A stretch of DNA of 22,894 bases from Acidimicrobiaceae bacterium (GTDB lineage: Bacteria; Actinomycetota; Acidimicrobiia; Acidimicrobiales; Ilumatobacteraceae): the NCBI GenBank assembly GCA_947487095.1, contig CANKVI010000006.1, forward strand, positions 1 through 22,894. Reading direction: 5' to 3'. This document shows positions 7,048 to 15,375 of this stretch, piece after piece (position 1 is the stretch's first letter; each line of letters starts with the position of its first letter). The notes beneath the pieces were generated by a model that was not told the DNA's origin, searched no databases, and saw only the letters and a list, made by a program, of their open reading frames with translations. A program made the translations under genes and the position numbers.

Positions 7048-8834
7048 TAACTCTTCGCCGGCGGAGGAAGCAGTCGAATGCCCAACTCATTGAGCTGAGC
7101 AGTGCCAACAGGCGTAGGAGCATTTGTCATCGGATCGCTTCCCGACTGAGTCTTCGGGAACGCAATGACTTCGCGAATGTTTTCTTCGCCAGCAAGAATG
7201 GCAACCAGGCGGTCGGTACCAAATGCGAAACCACCATGCGGTGGTGCACCGTACTTAAACGGTTGCAAAAAGAATCCGAAGCGACGATCGGCATCTTCAT
7301 CAGAAATACCCAACTGACGGAATACTCGGCGCTGCATTTCAGGCTCGTGAATTCGAATTGAACCTGACCCCAATTCCCAGCCGTTCAGCACCAAGTCGTA
7401 TGCGAGTGCGCGCACAGACATTGGGTCTGATTCGAGTCGCTCAATATCTTCAGGATGCGGCTGACAGAACGGGTGGTGACCTGGCTGTGGTTTGCCTGTT
7501 GTGGCATTGATGCCAACGAACAATGGGAAGTCAATAACCCACACATAGCGATATGGACCTTCGTGCACTGGTGGACGACCGATGTCGTTACGTAGGGTGC
7601 CGAGCACGTCACATGTTGTCGACCATGTGTCTGCGACCAACAACAGCAGGTCTCCAGGCTGCGCGCCCATTGCTACAACGAGCGATGCACGCTCTGCATC
7701 TGACAAGAACTTGGCTACTGGCGAGTCGAGCGCAAGACCTTCGCCCACTTTCATCCATACCAAGCCCTTCGCGCCAACTTGCTTCGCTCGGTCGGTAAGC
7801 GCATCGAGTTTGTTGCGACCATAGGCAGCCGCGTCTGGGTATGTTGCAGCGTCAACACGCAATCCCTTAATGGATTCTGCTTGCGCAAATGCTTTGAACT
7901 CTGTACCAGCAAACACACTGGTGAGTTCAATAAGTTCCATGCCAAAACGCATGTCGGGCTTATCGAGGCCGAAGCGATTCATTGCATCGAGCCAGGTGAT
8001 CTGCTCGATCTGCGGTGGACGCTCGCCCAACACGGCTTCAGCCGCGGCCATAACAGCTTCGCTGATTGCACCAAGCACATCGTCTTTTGTGACGAAACTC
8101 ATCTCGGCATCAAGCTGCATAAATTCGTATTGGCGATCGGCGCGCAAGTCTTCGTCGCGCAGGCAACGAGCGATTTGGTAATAGCGATCGATACCAGCGA
8201 CCATGAGCAATTGCTTCCACAACTGAGGTGACTGCGGCAATGCATAGAACGAACCTGGCTCTTTGCGCGATGGAACGAGAAACTCGCGCGCACCTTCTGG
8301 AGTGCTCGGCATGAGGAATGGAGTTTCAACTTCAACAAAACTCTGCGACTCCATGGCGCGACGAATTGCGGAGTTGACCTTTGCGCGAATACGCAAGTTG
8401 CGCTGCATGCGCTCGCGACGAATGTCGAGGTAGCGATACTTCAGGCGAACGTTTTCGTCTACATCATCGGCACGAGCATCAATGGGAAATGGTGGTGCTT
8501 CTGCAGAGTTCAGAACGACCACTTTGCAGTCGGTCAATTCGACTTCACCCGTTGCCAGGTTGGTGTTCACGGTGCCGTCAGGACGGGCCTGCACACGACC
8601 AGTGATTTGCACAACCCACTCGGATCGAACATCGGTTTCGTTGTCAACTACGCACTGCACCACACCGCTGTAATCGCGAACGTCCAAGAATGCAAGGTGT
8701 TCACCGTGCTCACGACGGCGAGCAATCCAGCCACACACGGTGACCGTGTTGCCGATGTGCTCAGCCCGCAGGCCACCGCACAGTTGGGTTCGAAGTGATG
8801 TTGATTCGCCTAATGGCTGCAATGGAGACGACAT
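7047..8834 (-). CDS. aspS: Aspartate--tRNA ligase, probably non-discriminating (Asp/Asn)
   Basis: AspRS attaches aspartate to tRNA-Asp and, in non-discriminating forms, also to tRNA-Asn for amidation by GatCAB. The 595-residue protein has the bacterial layout. An OB-fold anticodon-binding domain comes first (about 14-110). The class II core includes STPEGAREFLVPSR (177-190), ALPQSPQLWKQ (198-208) and motif 2 from RYYQIARCLRDEDLRADRQ. The bacterial GAD insertion follows, and motif 3 is GFAFGTDRLVAILAG. His43 in RRREHGE aligns with His31 of Pseudomonas aeruginosa AspRS, a residue tied to relaxed tRNA recognition. The motif 2 loop reads RQYEFMQLD where most bacteria have RQPEFTQ(I/L)D. The start is ATG at 8834, 12 bases after hisS and without a clear SD. 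The identity is certain; the specificity is inference. Confidence 0.95.
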   Translation of the reverse strand: MSSPLQPLGESTSLRTQLCGGLRAEHIGNTVTVCGWIARRREHGEHLAFLDVRDYSGVVQCVVDNETDVRSEWVVQITGRVQARPDGTVNTNLATGEVELTDCKVVVLNSAEAPPFPIDARADDVDENVRLKYRYLDIRRERMQRNLRIRAKVNSAIRRAMESQSFVEVETPFLMPSTPEGAREFLVPSRKEPGSFYALPQSPQLWKQLLMVAGIDRYYQIARCLRDEDLRADRQYEFMQLDAEMSFVTKDDVLGAISEAVMAAAEAVLGERPPQIEQITWLDAMNRFGLDKPDMRFGMELIELTSVFAGTEFKAFAQAESIKGLRVDAATYPDAAAYGRNKLDALTDRAKQVGAKGLVWMKVGEGLALDSPVAKFLSDAERASLVVAMGAQPGDLLLLVADTWSTTCDVLGTLRNDIGRPPVHEGPYRYVWVIDFPLFVGINATTGKPQPGHHPFCQPHPEDIERLESDPMSVRALAYDLVLNGWELGSGSIRIHEPEMQRRVFRQLGISDEDADRRFGFFLQPFKYGAPPHGGFAFGTDRLVAILAGEENIREVIAFPKTQSGSDPMTNAPTPVGTAQLNELGIRLLPPPAKS

Positions 8835-8846
8835 GAGGCTTACAGC

Positions 8847-10115
8847 CTAGTTTGCAGAACGAATTTTGCTGACCTCATTTTGAATGGCAGCAACGAGATC
8901 TTCGCGATTCACGCTGTACTGCTCGCCCGAATTCATCGGTCGAATGACCACTTGACCGGCATCCAATTCATTTGACCCAATAATGATGGCGACCTGTGCA
9001 CCACTGCGATCGGCCGCTTTCATCTGCGCCTTCATGCTTCGATTGTCAAACGCGCGGTCGGCGCCAATACGCACCATGCGCAATTGATTACACACAAGCG
9101 ATGCTTCTTGACCACCAGTCGTGTCTACAACAAATGCGAACACATCAGTGTTTGGGGCGGGAAACACTTGCTCGGCGTCGCACGCCAACAGTGTTCGATC
9201 GAGCCCGAGTGCAAAACCAATTCCTGCTGTTGCTGGTCCGCCAAGTTCTTCAACAAGTCCGTCGTAGCGTCCGCCACCACCAATTGCAGTGTGTGCAGCC
9301 GTGAGTGCCGTACTCACAAATTCAAATGTGGTGCGGCGGTAATAGTCAAGACCGCGCACCAATCGGTCGTCAATGACATATTTGATATTCATCGCGTCCA
9401 ATGCAGCAAGCACTGCTGCAAAGTGCTCCCCTGCAGTTGGGCTGAGATACTCGCGGATGCGAGGGGCATTCGCAATGATCTTTTGGTCTTCGCGACGTTT
9501 CGAATCGAGCACGCGCAATGGGTTCTTTGTCAGAGTGACTTGTGAGTCTTCTGACAACTCACCCAAATGCGACTCGAAGTAGGTGCGCAGCACATCGGTA
9601 AACCGTTGGCGGTCGCCAGCGTCACCCAACGAGTTAATCGAGAGCTGTACTTCCTTCAGACCTAAGCGATCATAAAACTGCGCTGCGAGTGCAATGACCT
9701 CAGCATCAAGATATGGATCTTCAACGCCAAGAACTTCTAACCCCACCTGATCAAACTGGCGATATCGACCTTGCTGCGGTTTTTCGTAGCGAAAGTTTGG
9801 ACCTGCGTACCACACCTTCCACGGAGTGGTTGGTCGGTGTTGAACGAATGCACGACACACACTTGCCGTTTGCTCAGGTCGCAGCGCAACTCGGCGACCG
9901 CCTTTATCTTCAAAGTCGTACATTTCCTTCGTTACAACATCGGTTGCTTCGCCAAGGCGCAAGAACACACCGAGGTCTTCAAACATTGGCGGGATGATGA
10001 GTCCGTAGCCAGCCTCTTCTACAACACCAGCAAACACATCCTGGAACTTGCGCCAACGTGCCGCATCAGGAGTCAAAATATCCCGTGTTCCGGGGCTAGT
10101 AGAAAACGAACTCAC
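8847..10115 (-). CDS. hisS: Histidine--tRNA ligase
   Basis: HisRS charges tRNA-His. The 422-residue length is normal. Class II motif 1 and the start of the core appear as GTRDILTPDAARWRKFQ. RPEQTASV (79-86) contacts histidine and ATP, and motif 2 is NFRYEKPQQGRYRQFDQVG (107-125). The histidine-specific motif is VRGLDYYRRTTFEF. GGGGRYDGLVEELGG and a motif 3 GIGFALGLDR come next, and the C-terminal anticodon-binding domain completes the protein. The start is GTG at 10115 and overlaps the rel stop as GTGA; no SD is visible, which suggests translational coupling. The rel-hisS-aspS order is an actinobacterial arrangement. A HisZ paralogue is unlikely because all histidine-binding motifs are intact. 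Confidence 0.96.
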   Translation of the reverse strand: MSSFSTSPGTRDILTPDAARWRKFQDVFAGVVEEAGYGLIIPPMFEDLGVFLRLGEATDVVTKEMYDFEDKGGRRVALRPEQTASVCRAFVQHRPTTPWKVWYAGPNFRYEKPQQGRYRQFDQVGLEVLGVEDPYLDAEVIALAAQFYDRLGLKEVQLSINSLGDAGDRQRFTDVLRTYFESHLGELSEDSQVTLTKNPLRVLDSKRREDQKIIANAPRIREYLSPTAGEHFAAVLAALDAMNIKYVIDDRLVRGLDYYRRTTFEFVSTALTAAHTAIGGGGRYDGLVEELGGPATAGIGFALGLDRTLLACDAEQVFPAPNTDVFAFVVDTTGGQEASLVCNQLRMVRIGADRAFDNRSMKAQMKAADRSGAQVAIIIGSNELDAGQVVIRPMNSGEQYSVNREDLVAAIQNEVSKIRSAN

Positions 10116-12343
10116 GCGAGAACATTAGACGCTGGATGATCTCCAGCCATGACACGGTATGCGTCATACACCGATTCGATGCGCTTAATTGTGCGGAGTA
10201 CGGACTGCAAGTGACTTGGATCGGCAAATTCAAATTCAAAGCGCATACGGGCCACTCTGTCGGAACCGGTATGCGTTGAACACGAAACGATGTTCACATG
10301 CTCATCACTCAAGGCATTGGCAACGTCTCGCAATAGGCGTGATCGATCTATAGCCACAACCTCAACGGCAGCCACATACGTTGCATTATGCACACTTCCC
10401 GCCCACTCAACGTCGACCATTCGCCCTATGTTTTGGCTTGCAGCCGATATGGCATTTGAGCAATCGGCGCGGTGAACGTTGACCACTAAGTCCGTGGTGA
10501 GGAATCCAATGATCTCATCGCCAGGCACTGGAGTGCAGCACTTTGACAAGCGGACAATTGTGCCCGACATTCCCTCCACATGGACACCTGACACTTGCTC
10601 GGTGGTATTGCCGGCATCAAGGCGCATGCCAACAGAGAGTTGCTCACCAAATCCACCATCACGCATGAGTCGGCTGATGCGTCCCGCCATCGACTCGGCA
10701 GAGACGTGACCCTCGCCAATCGCCCTAAACAACGTCGCATCGTCTGCATAGTTCATCGCTTCGCGCTCTTGCGCAAACACTTCAGATGACAGCACTCGCT
10801 GCACAGGAAGGCCGTGCTTGCGCATGTGCTCGACCAAATCATCACGACCCGTATCCACCAGGTCTTCCATGCGCTCTCGCGAGAACCACTGCTTGATCTT
10901 GCTTTTCGCTTTTGGCGAAACAACAAAATTCGCCCACTCTTCCGACGGAGCGGCATCCTCGGCGGTTGACGTGAGGATTTCACAGGTGTCACCAGAATTC
11001 AAGCGCGAATCCAATGACACAAGTCGACCATTTACTCGTGCACCTATACACGTGTGACCAACCTCGGTGTGCACGCCGTAGGCGAAATCGATTGGCGTTG
11101 CATCAAGAGGAAGGGCGATCACACGACCTTTCGGCGTGAATACGAATAGTTCGTCTTGTTCGAGGTCTGTCTTCAGGCTCTCCAAGAATTGACGCGGGTC
11201 CGACACCTCATCTTGCCAATCGATAATGCGATTGAGCCAGTCAATGTCAGTGCTTGCAACACCGTCTTTATACGACCAGTGCGACGCAACACCCCATTCG
11301 GCCCGCTGGTGCATATCGCGTGAACGAATTTGCACTTCAATTGGCTTGCCGCCTGGACCAATCACCGTGGTGTGCAACGACTGATACAAGTTGAACTTCG
11401 GCATTGCGATGTAGTCCTTGAATCGACCAACGACCGGTTTCCATTTACCGTGAATGGCGCCAAGCGCTCCATAGCAATCCTTTACCGAGTCAACGACGAT
11501 GCGAATAGCCATGAGATCAAAAATCTCGTCAAAGTCTCTGCCCTTTTGCACCATTTTTTCGTACAGACTCCACAAGTGCTTGCCACGTGCAGTGAGCTCG
11601 GCATTAATGTTCACCGCAGTAAGCCAGGTATTGACCTGTCCCAACGCTTTTGCCAAATACACGTCGCGTTCAGGTGCGCGAATTGAAACCAAGTGATCAA
11701 GTTCTGCGTATCGCTTCGGAAACAACGCGGCGAAAGACAAATCTTCCAACTGCTGCTTCATTTCCTGCATGCCCAATCGATGTGCAAGCGGAGCGTAAAT
11801 ATCGAGAGTCTCTTGCGCAATGCGGCGCTGCTTATCAACCGGCGCCGATGCAATGGTGCGCATGTTGTGCATGCGGTCTGACAACTTGATGATCAGCACT
11901 CGCATGTCTTTAGCCATTGCCACCAGCATTTTGCGCATGGTGGCAGCCTGTTGTGCCTCGCGTGAATCGAATTGCAGACGCTCAAGTTTGGTCAGTCCAT
12001 CTACGATTCCGGCCACTTCGGCGCCGAACCGCGCCTCCACATCGGCAAGTGTGATCTCCGTGTCTTCAACAGCATCGTGCAACAGTGCTGCGACAAGCGA
12101 AACTTCATCAAGACCGATTTCGGCAACAATTCGCGCAACAGCAATTGGATGACTGATGTACAACTCACCGCTCATGCGGGACTGATGGCTATGAGCAGCA
12201 CTTGCCATCTCATACGCCGCGTTAATCAGTGAAACGTTTCCTTTTGGATTACGTCGCTTGTAGGCAGAAAGCAACGGAACAAGATCTTCGACTACCGCAG
12301 ATTGATTCCTTCGCCATGGAAGAACTCGCGACGTCGTGCTCAT
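10112..12343 (-). CDS. rel: Bifunctional (p)ppGpp synthetase/hydrolase (Rel, RelA/SpoT family)
   Basis: Rel makes and degrades (p)ppGpp in the stringent response. The 743-residue protein has all domains in order. The HD hydrolase spans about 45-195, with metal ligands His65, His89-Asp90 and Asp156 (LLHDAVEDT, IKLSDRMHNMRT). The synthetase is at about 250-370, with GRFKDYIAMPKFNLYQSLHT and EVQIRSRDMHQRAEWGVASHW. TGS is at about 398-458. A Cys/His cluster (KCCTPVPGD at 601-609, then His624 and Cys628) precedes the C-terminal ACT domain (about 655-735). The synthetase motif is RFKD (307-310), the basic RxKD form of bifunctional enzymes rather than the ExDD of monofunctional RelA. The ATG at 12343 has an AAGGATC SD (12351-12357) lying over the secF stop. 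The 3' end overlaps hisS by 4 bases. Confidence 0.96.
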   Translation of the reverse strand: MSTTSRVLPWRRNQSAVVEDLVPLLSAYKRRNPKGNVSLINAAYEMASAAHSHQSRMSGELYISHPIAVARIVAEIGLDEVSLVAALLHDAVEDTEITLADVEARFGAEVAGIVDGLTKLERLQFDSREAQQAATMRKMLVAMAKDMRVLIIKLSDRMHNMRTIASAPVDKQRRIAQETLDIYAPLAHRLGMQEMKQQLEDLSFAALFPKRYAELDHLVSIRAPERDVYLAKALGQVNTWLTAVNINAELTARGKHLWSLYEKMVQKGRDFDEIFDLMAIRIVVDSVKDCYGALGAIHGKWKPVVGRFKDYIAMPKFNLYQSLHTTVIGPGGKPIEVQIRSRDMHQRAEWGVASHWSYKDGVASTDIDWLNRIIDWQDEVSDPRQFLESLKTDLEQDELFVFTPKGRVIALPLDATPIDFAYGVHTEVGHTCIGARVNGRLVSLDSRLNSGDTCEILTSTAEDAAPSEEWANFVVSPKAKSKIKQWFSRERMEDLVDTGRDDLVEHMRKHGLPVQRVLSSEVFAQEREAMNYADDATLFRAIGEGHVSAESMAGRISRLMRDGGFGEQLSVGMRLDAGNTTEQVSGVHVEGMSGTIVRLSKCCTPVPGDEIIGFLTTDLVVNVHRADCSNAISAASQNIGRMVDVEWAGSVHNATYVAAVEVVAIDRSRLLRDVANALSDEHVNIVSCSTHTGSDRVARMRFEFEFADPSHLQSVLRTIKRIESVYDAYRVMAGDHPASNVLA

Positions 12344-12355
12344 GGGGAGCGATCC

Positions 12356-13474
12356 TTATCTGTGTTGTTTTTTGCGCGGACGTGGTGGGTGGCTCAGTAC
12401 TGCCGTTACCGAAGCAACTTCACGCGTGACAGTCTCGGCAGTTCCCGATGCAGATGAATCTGCAGATGCAACACGACTCGGCTTCTTACCTGAATTAGCG
12501 ATGCGCGACATCTCTTCTCCAAGATGCAACTCACTTGCCATTGGCTTGAACTTTGTTTCCCGAGTTTTCAAAATTCCGAGCAACGGTGTTGCGATATAGA
12601 TGGATGAATAAGCTCCAAGAAACATTCCGACCAACAATGCCAAGGCGAATTCCTGCAGGGCGACTGCCCCAAGAATCCACGATCCGAGAATCAACAAAGA
12701 AAGTACTGGAAGCACTGCTGCCAAGGACGTGTTGATCGAGCGCATCAATACCTGGTTCATTGACACATTGGTGATATCGCCATAAGACACGCGTGAGGCT
12801 GAATACTTCTTGGTGTTGTCGTGAACCTTGTCGAACACCACGATGGTGTCGTACAACGAGAAGCCCAAGATGGTGAGAAAGGCAATCACCGTTGCAGGAG
12901 TTACCGACAGACCAAGCACTGAGTACACGCCAACGCTGATCAGGACGTCATGAGCCATAGCCGCAATTGCAGAGACGGCCATTTTCCATTCGAAACGCCA
13001 CGAGATATACATCGACACCACGAGGAAGAACACCAGCAATGCCCGCACTGCTTTTTCTGTGATGCTGCGCCCCCACGAAGAGCTGACGAGTGCAACGCTG
13101 ACTTCGTCGGCTTTCACCGATGCTTTTTCTGCAAGTGCATTCTGCACGGCTGTCGTTACAGCCTCGGACTCGGCACCAACTTGAACGCGAATGCGTGACC
13201 CATCAGAACCATTGAGGACTTGAATCTTTGCATCAGATGATTCGACACCGTTCGCGTCAAGCACTGTTTTCACATCGTCAATGGTGAGCGACTGCGCCGG
13301 AACTTCCCAGGCAACACCGCCTTCGAAGTCCATTCCCAGATTCAGCCCGCGAGTGGATAGCGAGAGCACAGTGATCACCATCAGTGCAATAGAGAAACCA
13401 AAACCGATCCACCTACGCCCAAAGAAGTTGAACGTGGTTTCGCCGCGATAAAGACGACCCAATCCTCCGCTCAT
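12356..13474 (-). CDS. secF: Protein translocase subunit SecF
   Basis: SecF pairs with SecD to drive late steps of Sec export using the proton gradient. The 372-residue product shows a first membrane helix (about 21-41), the GMDFEGG motif (47-53), an exported domain (about 55-138), and five further helices between about 140 and 300. The conserved LGFSLYDTIVVFDKV (203-217) is inside the fourth. A long polar C-terminal tail (about 305-372) is rich in Ser, Ala and Thr and ends in the basic PRPRKKQHR; the tail should be cytoplasmic. The ATG overlaps the secD stop as ATGA. An AAGGAGG sequence (13482-13488) sits 7 bases upstream of the start, inside secD, and confirms it. YajC-SecD-SecF is a classical operon. 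Confidence 0.95.
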   Translation of the reverse strand: MSGGLGRLYRGETTFNFFGRRWIGFGFSIALMVITVLSLSTRGLNLGMDFEGGVAWEVPAQSLTIDDVKTVLDANGVESSDAKIQVLNGSDGSRIRVQVGAESEAVTTAVQNALAEKASVKADEVSVALVSSSWGRSITEKAVRALLVFFLVVSMYISWRFEWKMAVSAIAAMAHDVLISVGVYSVLGLSVTPATVIAFLTILGFSLYDTIVVFDKVHDNTKKYSASRVSYGDITNVSMNQVLMRSINTSLAAVLPVLSLLILGSWILGAVALQEFALALLVGMFLGAYSSIYIATPLLGILKTRETKFKPMASELHLGEEMSRIANSGKKPSRVASADSSASGTAETVTREVASVTAVLSHPPRPRKKQHR

Positions 13475-14991
13475 GCGGTTACCTCCTTCGGAACTACTAC
13501 CCCAAGCACGTTTCGACCTGCCATGAATTTTGATCGTGCAAGCAGCAGGATTGCTGGTCTGGTGAAGAGATAGGCCACGAACACGTCAATCAATGTTGAC
13601 AATCCGAGGAAGAACGCGAAACCGCGAACAGAACCAACGGTCAATTGCCACAGGATGATTGCACCGATAAACGAAACCGTGTCGGCCGCCAAGATGGTTC
13701 GCCATGCCGACGTAAAGCTGCGCTGTGCTGCCCCGCGCATCGTTTTGCCACTGACTAACTCATCCTTGAGGCGTTCAAACAACACAACATACGAGTCAAC
13801 AGTGACACCGATGGAAACGACGATTCCTGCAACGCCTGAAAGCGTGAGCGCGAGACCGTTTGTTTTCGAGAGATACGAGATGACGCTCCACAAAAGTGAT
13901 CCAGAAATGGCGAGTCCGCTGATGACGACGATGGTCAGGAGTCGATAGTAAAAGAAGAAAAACAGCATCACCAGCAACACGCCAACCAAACCGGAGATGA
14001 TTGCTGCTCGCAGTGAATCTTTACCCAGCGTTGGTGAAACGGTTTGCACAGTGGCAACAGAAAACTTGACCGGAACGGCACCGAATTCAAGAATCTTGGC
14101 CAAATCGCGAGCTTCTGCTTCGGTGAAGCTTCCGGAAATTTGTACAGTGCCTCCGGTAAATATCGCCTGCTGCACTACTGGCGCTGAAATAACTTCGCCG
14201 TCGAGAACAATTGCAATTTGACCAGTTGGGCAGGTTGCATCTTTGTTGAAACAACGAGTTGATAGCGCGTTCCAAATATCTTCACCTGCGGCCCCATCCA
14301 ACAGCCCTACGACGACACTCCACGTTCCGTTGTTGATTTCGGCGGCGGCGTCATTGCTGAACACCAAGCCTGATGCGCCTGCAGGACCTGCCGAATACAC
14401 ATCACCACTTTTCCCGAGCAACACAACTGAAGCATTTGGATCATTCGCATCTTGGCTGGCCAAGATTTCAGCAAGCGACGGCGTAGAACCTTGCGTTGCT
14501 GGGACAGTTGTTGGCGAAGAGGTTGTAGGAGGAACTGTCGTTGCAGCGACTATGCGCGAACTTCCAGGACCACTCGGTGCTGGCAATGTGGAATCAACGA
14601 CCGTGGTTGCACCAGGCACTGTGGTGTCAGCACCTGTGTTCACTGTTCCTGCTTGCAACACCGGACGAAGCAACAACTGACCTTGCTTGCCAATGATGTC
14701 TAGTGCTCGCTGCTGATCTTCAACTCCTGGAAGGTTGACAACGACTGTGTCACCTTGACGAATGATTTCAGGCTCGGAAACACCAATTGAGTCCACGCGG
14801 GCACGAATAATGGTGAGCGCAACATCGAGGGCCTTCGCATCATATGTTCCCTCAGGCTGCAGCGTTACCGAAGCTCCACCCTGAAGATCTAGACCAAGTG
14901 AAGGAACGTTGCCTACTGCAAGGTTGCCAATGAGCAAGCCGATTACAACAACCACTACTCCAACGAGTGAAACAACGAGCCGACGAACCAT
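13471..14991 (-). CDS. secD: Protein translocase subunit SecD
   Basis: SecD is the large partner of SecF. The 506-residue protein starts with a membrane helix (about 6-26), then LGLDLQGGASVTL (32-44). The large exported P1 region includes VLDGEVISAPVV, a typical P1 head signature. Five more helices run from about 325 to 485, and the family motif VDSYVVLFERLKDEL is at 398-412. The exported part contains a Thr/Pro/Val-rich linker (about 116-172) of low complexity and a close cysteine pair, Cys247 and Cys254. The start is ATG at 14991, 12 bases after yajC and without a recognisable SD. The stop overlaps the secF start by 4 bases. Family assignment is firm; the role of the linker is unknown. Confidence 0.95.
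   Translation of the reverse strand: MVRRLVVSLVGVVVVVIGLLIGNLAVGNVPSLGLDLQGGASVTLQPEGTYDAKALDVALTIIRARVDSIGVSEPEIIRQGDTVVVNLPGVEDQQRALDIIGKQGQLLLRPVLQAGTVNTGADTTVPGATTVVDSTLPAPSGPGSSRIVAATTVPPTTSSPTTVPATQGSTPSLAEILASQDANDPNASVVLLGKSGDVYSAGPAGASGLVFSNDAAAEINNGTWSVVVGLLDGAAGEDIWNALSTRCFNKDATCPTGQIAIVLDGEVISAPVVQQAIFTGGTVQISGSFTEAEARDLAKILEFGAVPVKFSVATVQTVSPTLGKDSLRAAIISGLVGVLLVMLFFFFYYRLLTIVVISGLAISGSLLWSVISYLSKTNGLALTLSGVAGIVVSIGVTVDSYVVLFERLKDELVSGKTMRGAAQRSFTSAWRTILAADTVSFIGAIILWQLTVGSVRGFAFFLGLSTLIDVFVAYLFTRPAILLLARSKFMAGRNVLGVVVPKEVTA
14476..14646 (-). other. Low-complexity Thr/Pro/Val-rich insert inside SecD
   Basis: Codons 116-172 of secD encode a stretch dominated by Thr, Val, Pro, Ser, Ala and Gly. 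It includes several TTVP- or TTV-type units (for example TTVPGATTVV, then TTVPPTTSSPTTVP). It lies between the first beta portion of the P1 domain and its head, on the outer side of the membrane, and looks like a flexible linker. The DNA repeats are degenerate, so this does not look like a recent microsatellite. Confidence 0.75.
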
Positions 14992-15003
14992 TAGTGCGAG
15001 CTA

Positions 15004-15345
15004 CTACTTCTGTTCTGCAGAAGGGTTTGCAGGGTCTGGTGTCTTACCTGCAACAGCCGAACGGTTGATACGAAACTCCACTCCGGTGTTTGCTTCGAAC
15101 CAGATGTACGGCTTGCCTTCTTCAATTTGTGAGATGTAGCCGTAAATGCCTGAGTTCAATAGAACATGGTCCCCTTCAGCAAGAGCCCCTTGGAGTTCCT
15201 TTTGTTCCTTCGCACGCTTGCGTTGCGGGCGGATCAACAGGAAATACATCGCTGCAAAAATGGCAATTATTGGCAAAAAACTAAGTGGCGAGCTTGAGCT
15301 CGTTGAAGAACTAGCTGCCGCGAGAAGTGAACTGACGTGGAACAT
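15004..15345 (-). CDS. yajC: Sec translocase accessory protein YajC
   Basis: YajC is a small single-pass membrane protein that associates with SecDF and SecYEG. The 113-residue product has a short Ser/Ala-rich N-terminus (SSLLAAASSSTSSSS). A membrane helix follows at about 22-38 (LSFLPIIAIFAAMYFLLIRP), then the diagnostic RPQRKRAKEQKELQGAL and the soluble beta domain with GDHVLLNSGIYGYISQI. The tail is polar. The start is ATG at 15345, 30 bases after tgt. There is no SD: the place where one would sit is taken by a short inverted repeat (15345-15359) described separately. The tgt-yajC-secD-secF order is widespread in bacteria, which supports the call. Confidence 0.94.
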   Translation of the reverse strand: MFHVSSLLAAASSSTSSSSPLSFLPIIAIFAAMYFLLIRPQRKRAKEQKELQGALAEGDHVLLNSGIYGYISQIEEGKPYIWFEANTGVEFRINRSAVAGKTPDPANPSAEQK

Positions 15346-15359
15346 AGAGATTTACTCTA
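15345..15359 (-). promoter_or_regulatory. Short inverted repeat over the yajC start
   Basis: On the minus strand the leader reads TAGAG-TAAAT-CTCTA followed by TG of the start codon. This is a perfect 5-base inverted repeat with a 5-base loop whose last base is the A of the ATG. A small RNA hairpin here would cover the initiation region. The stem is short and AU-rich apart from two G-C pairs, so it may be chance. Confidence 0.25.
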
Positions 15360-15375
15360 CTCGCCGAATCGAACG

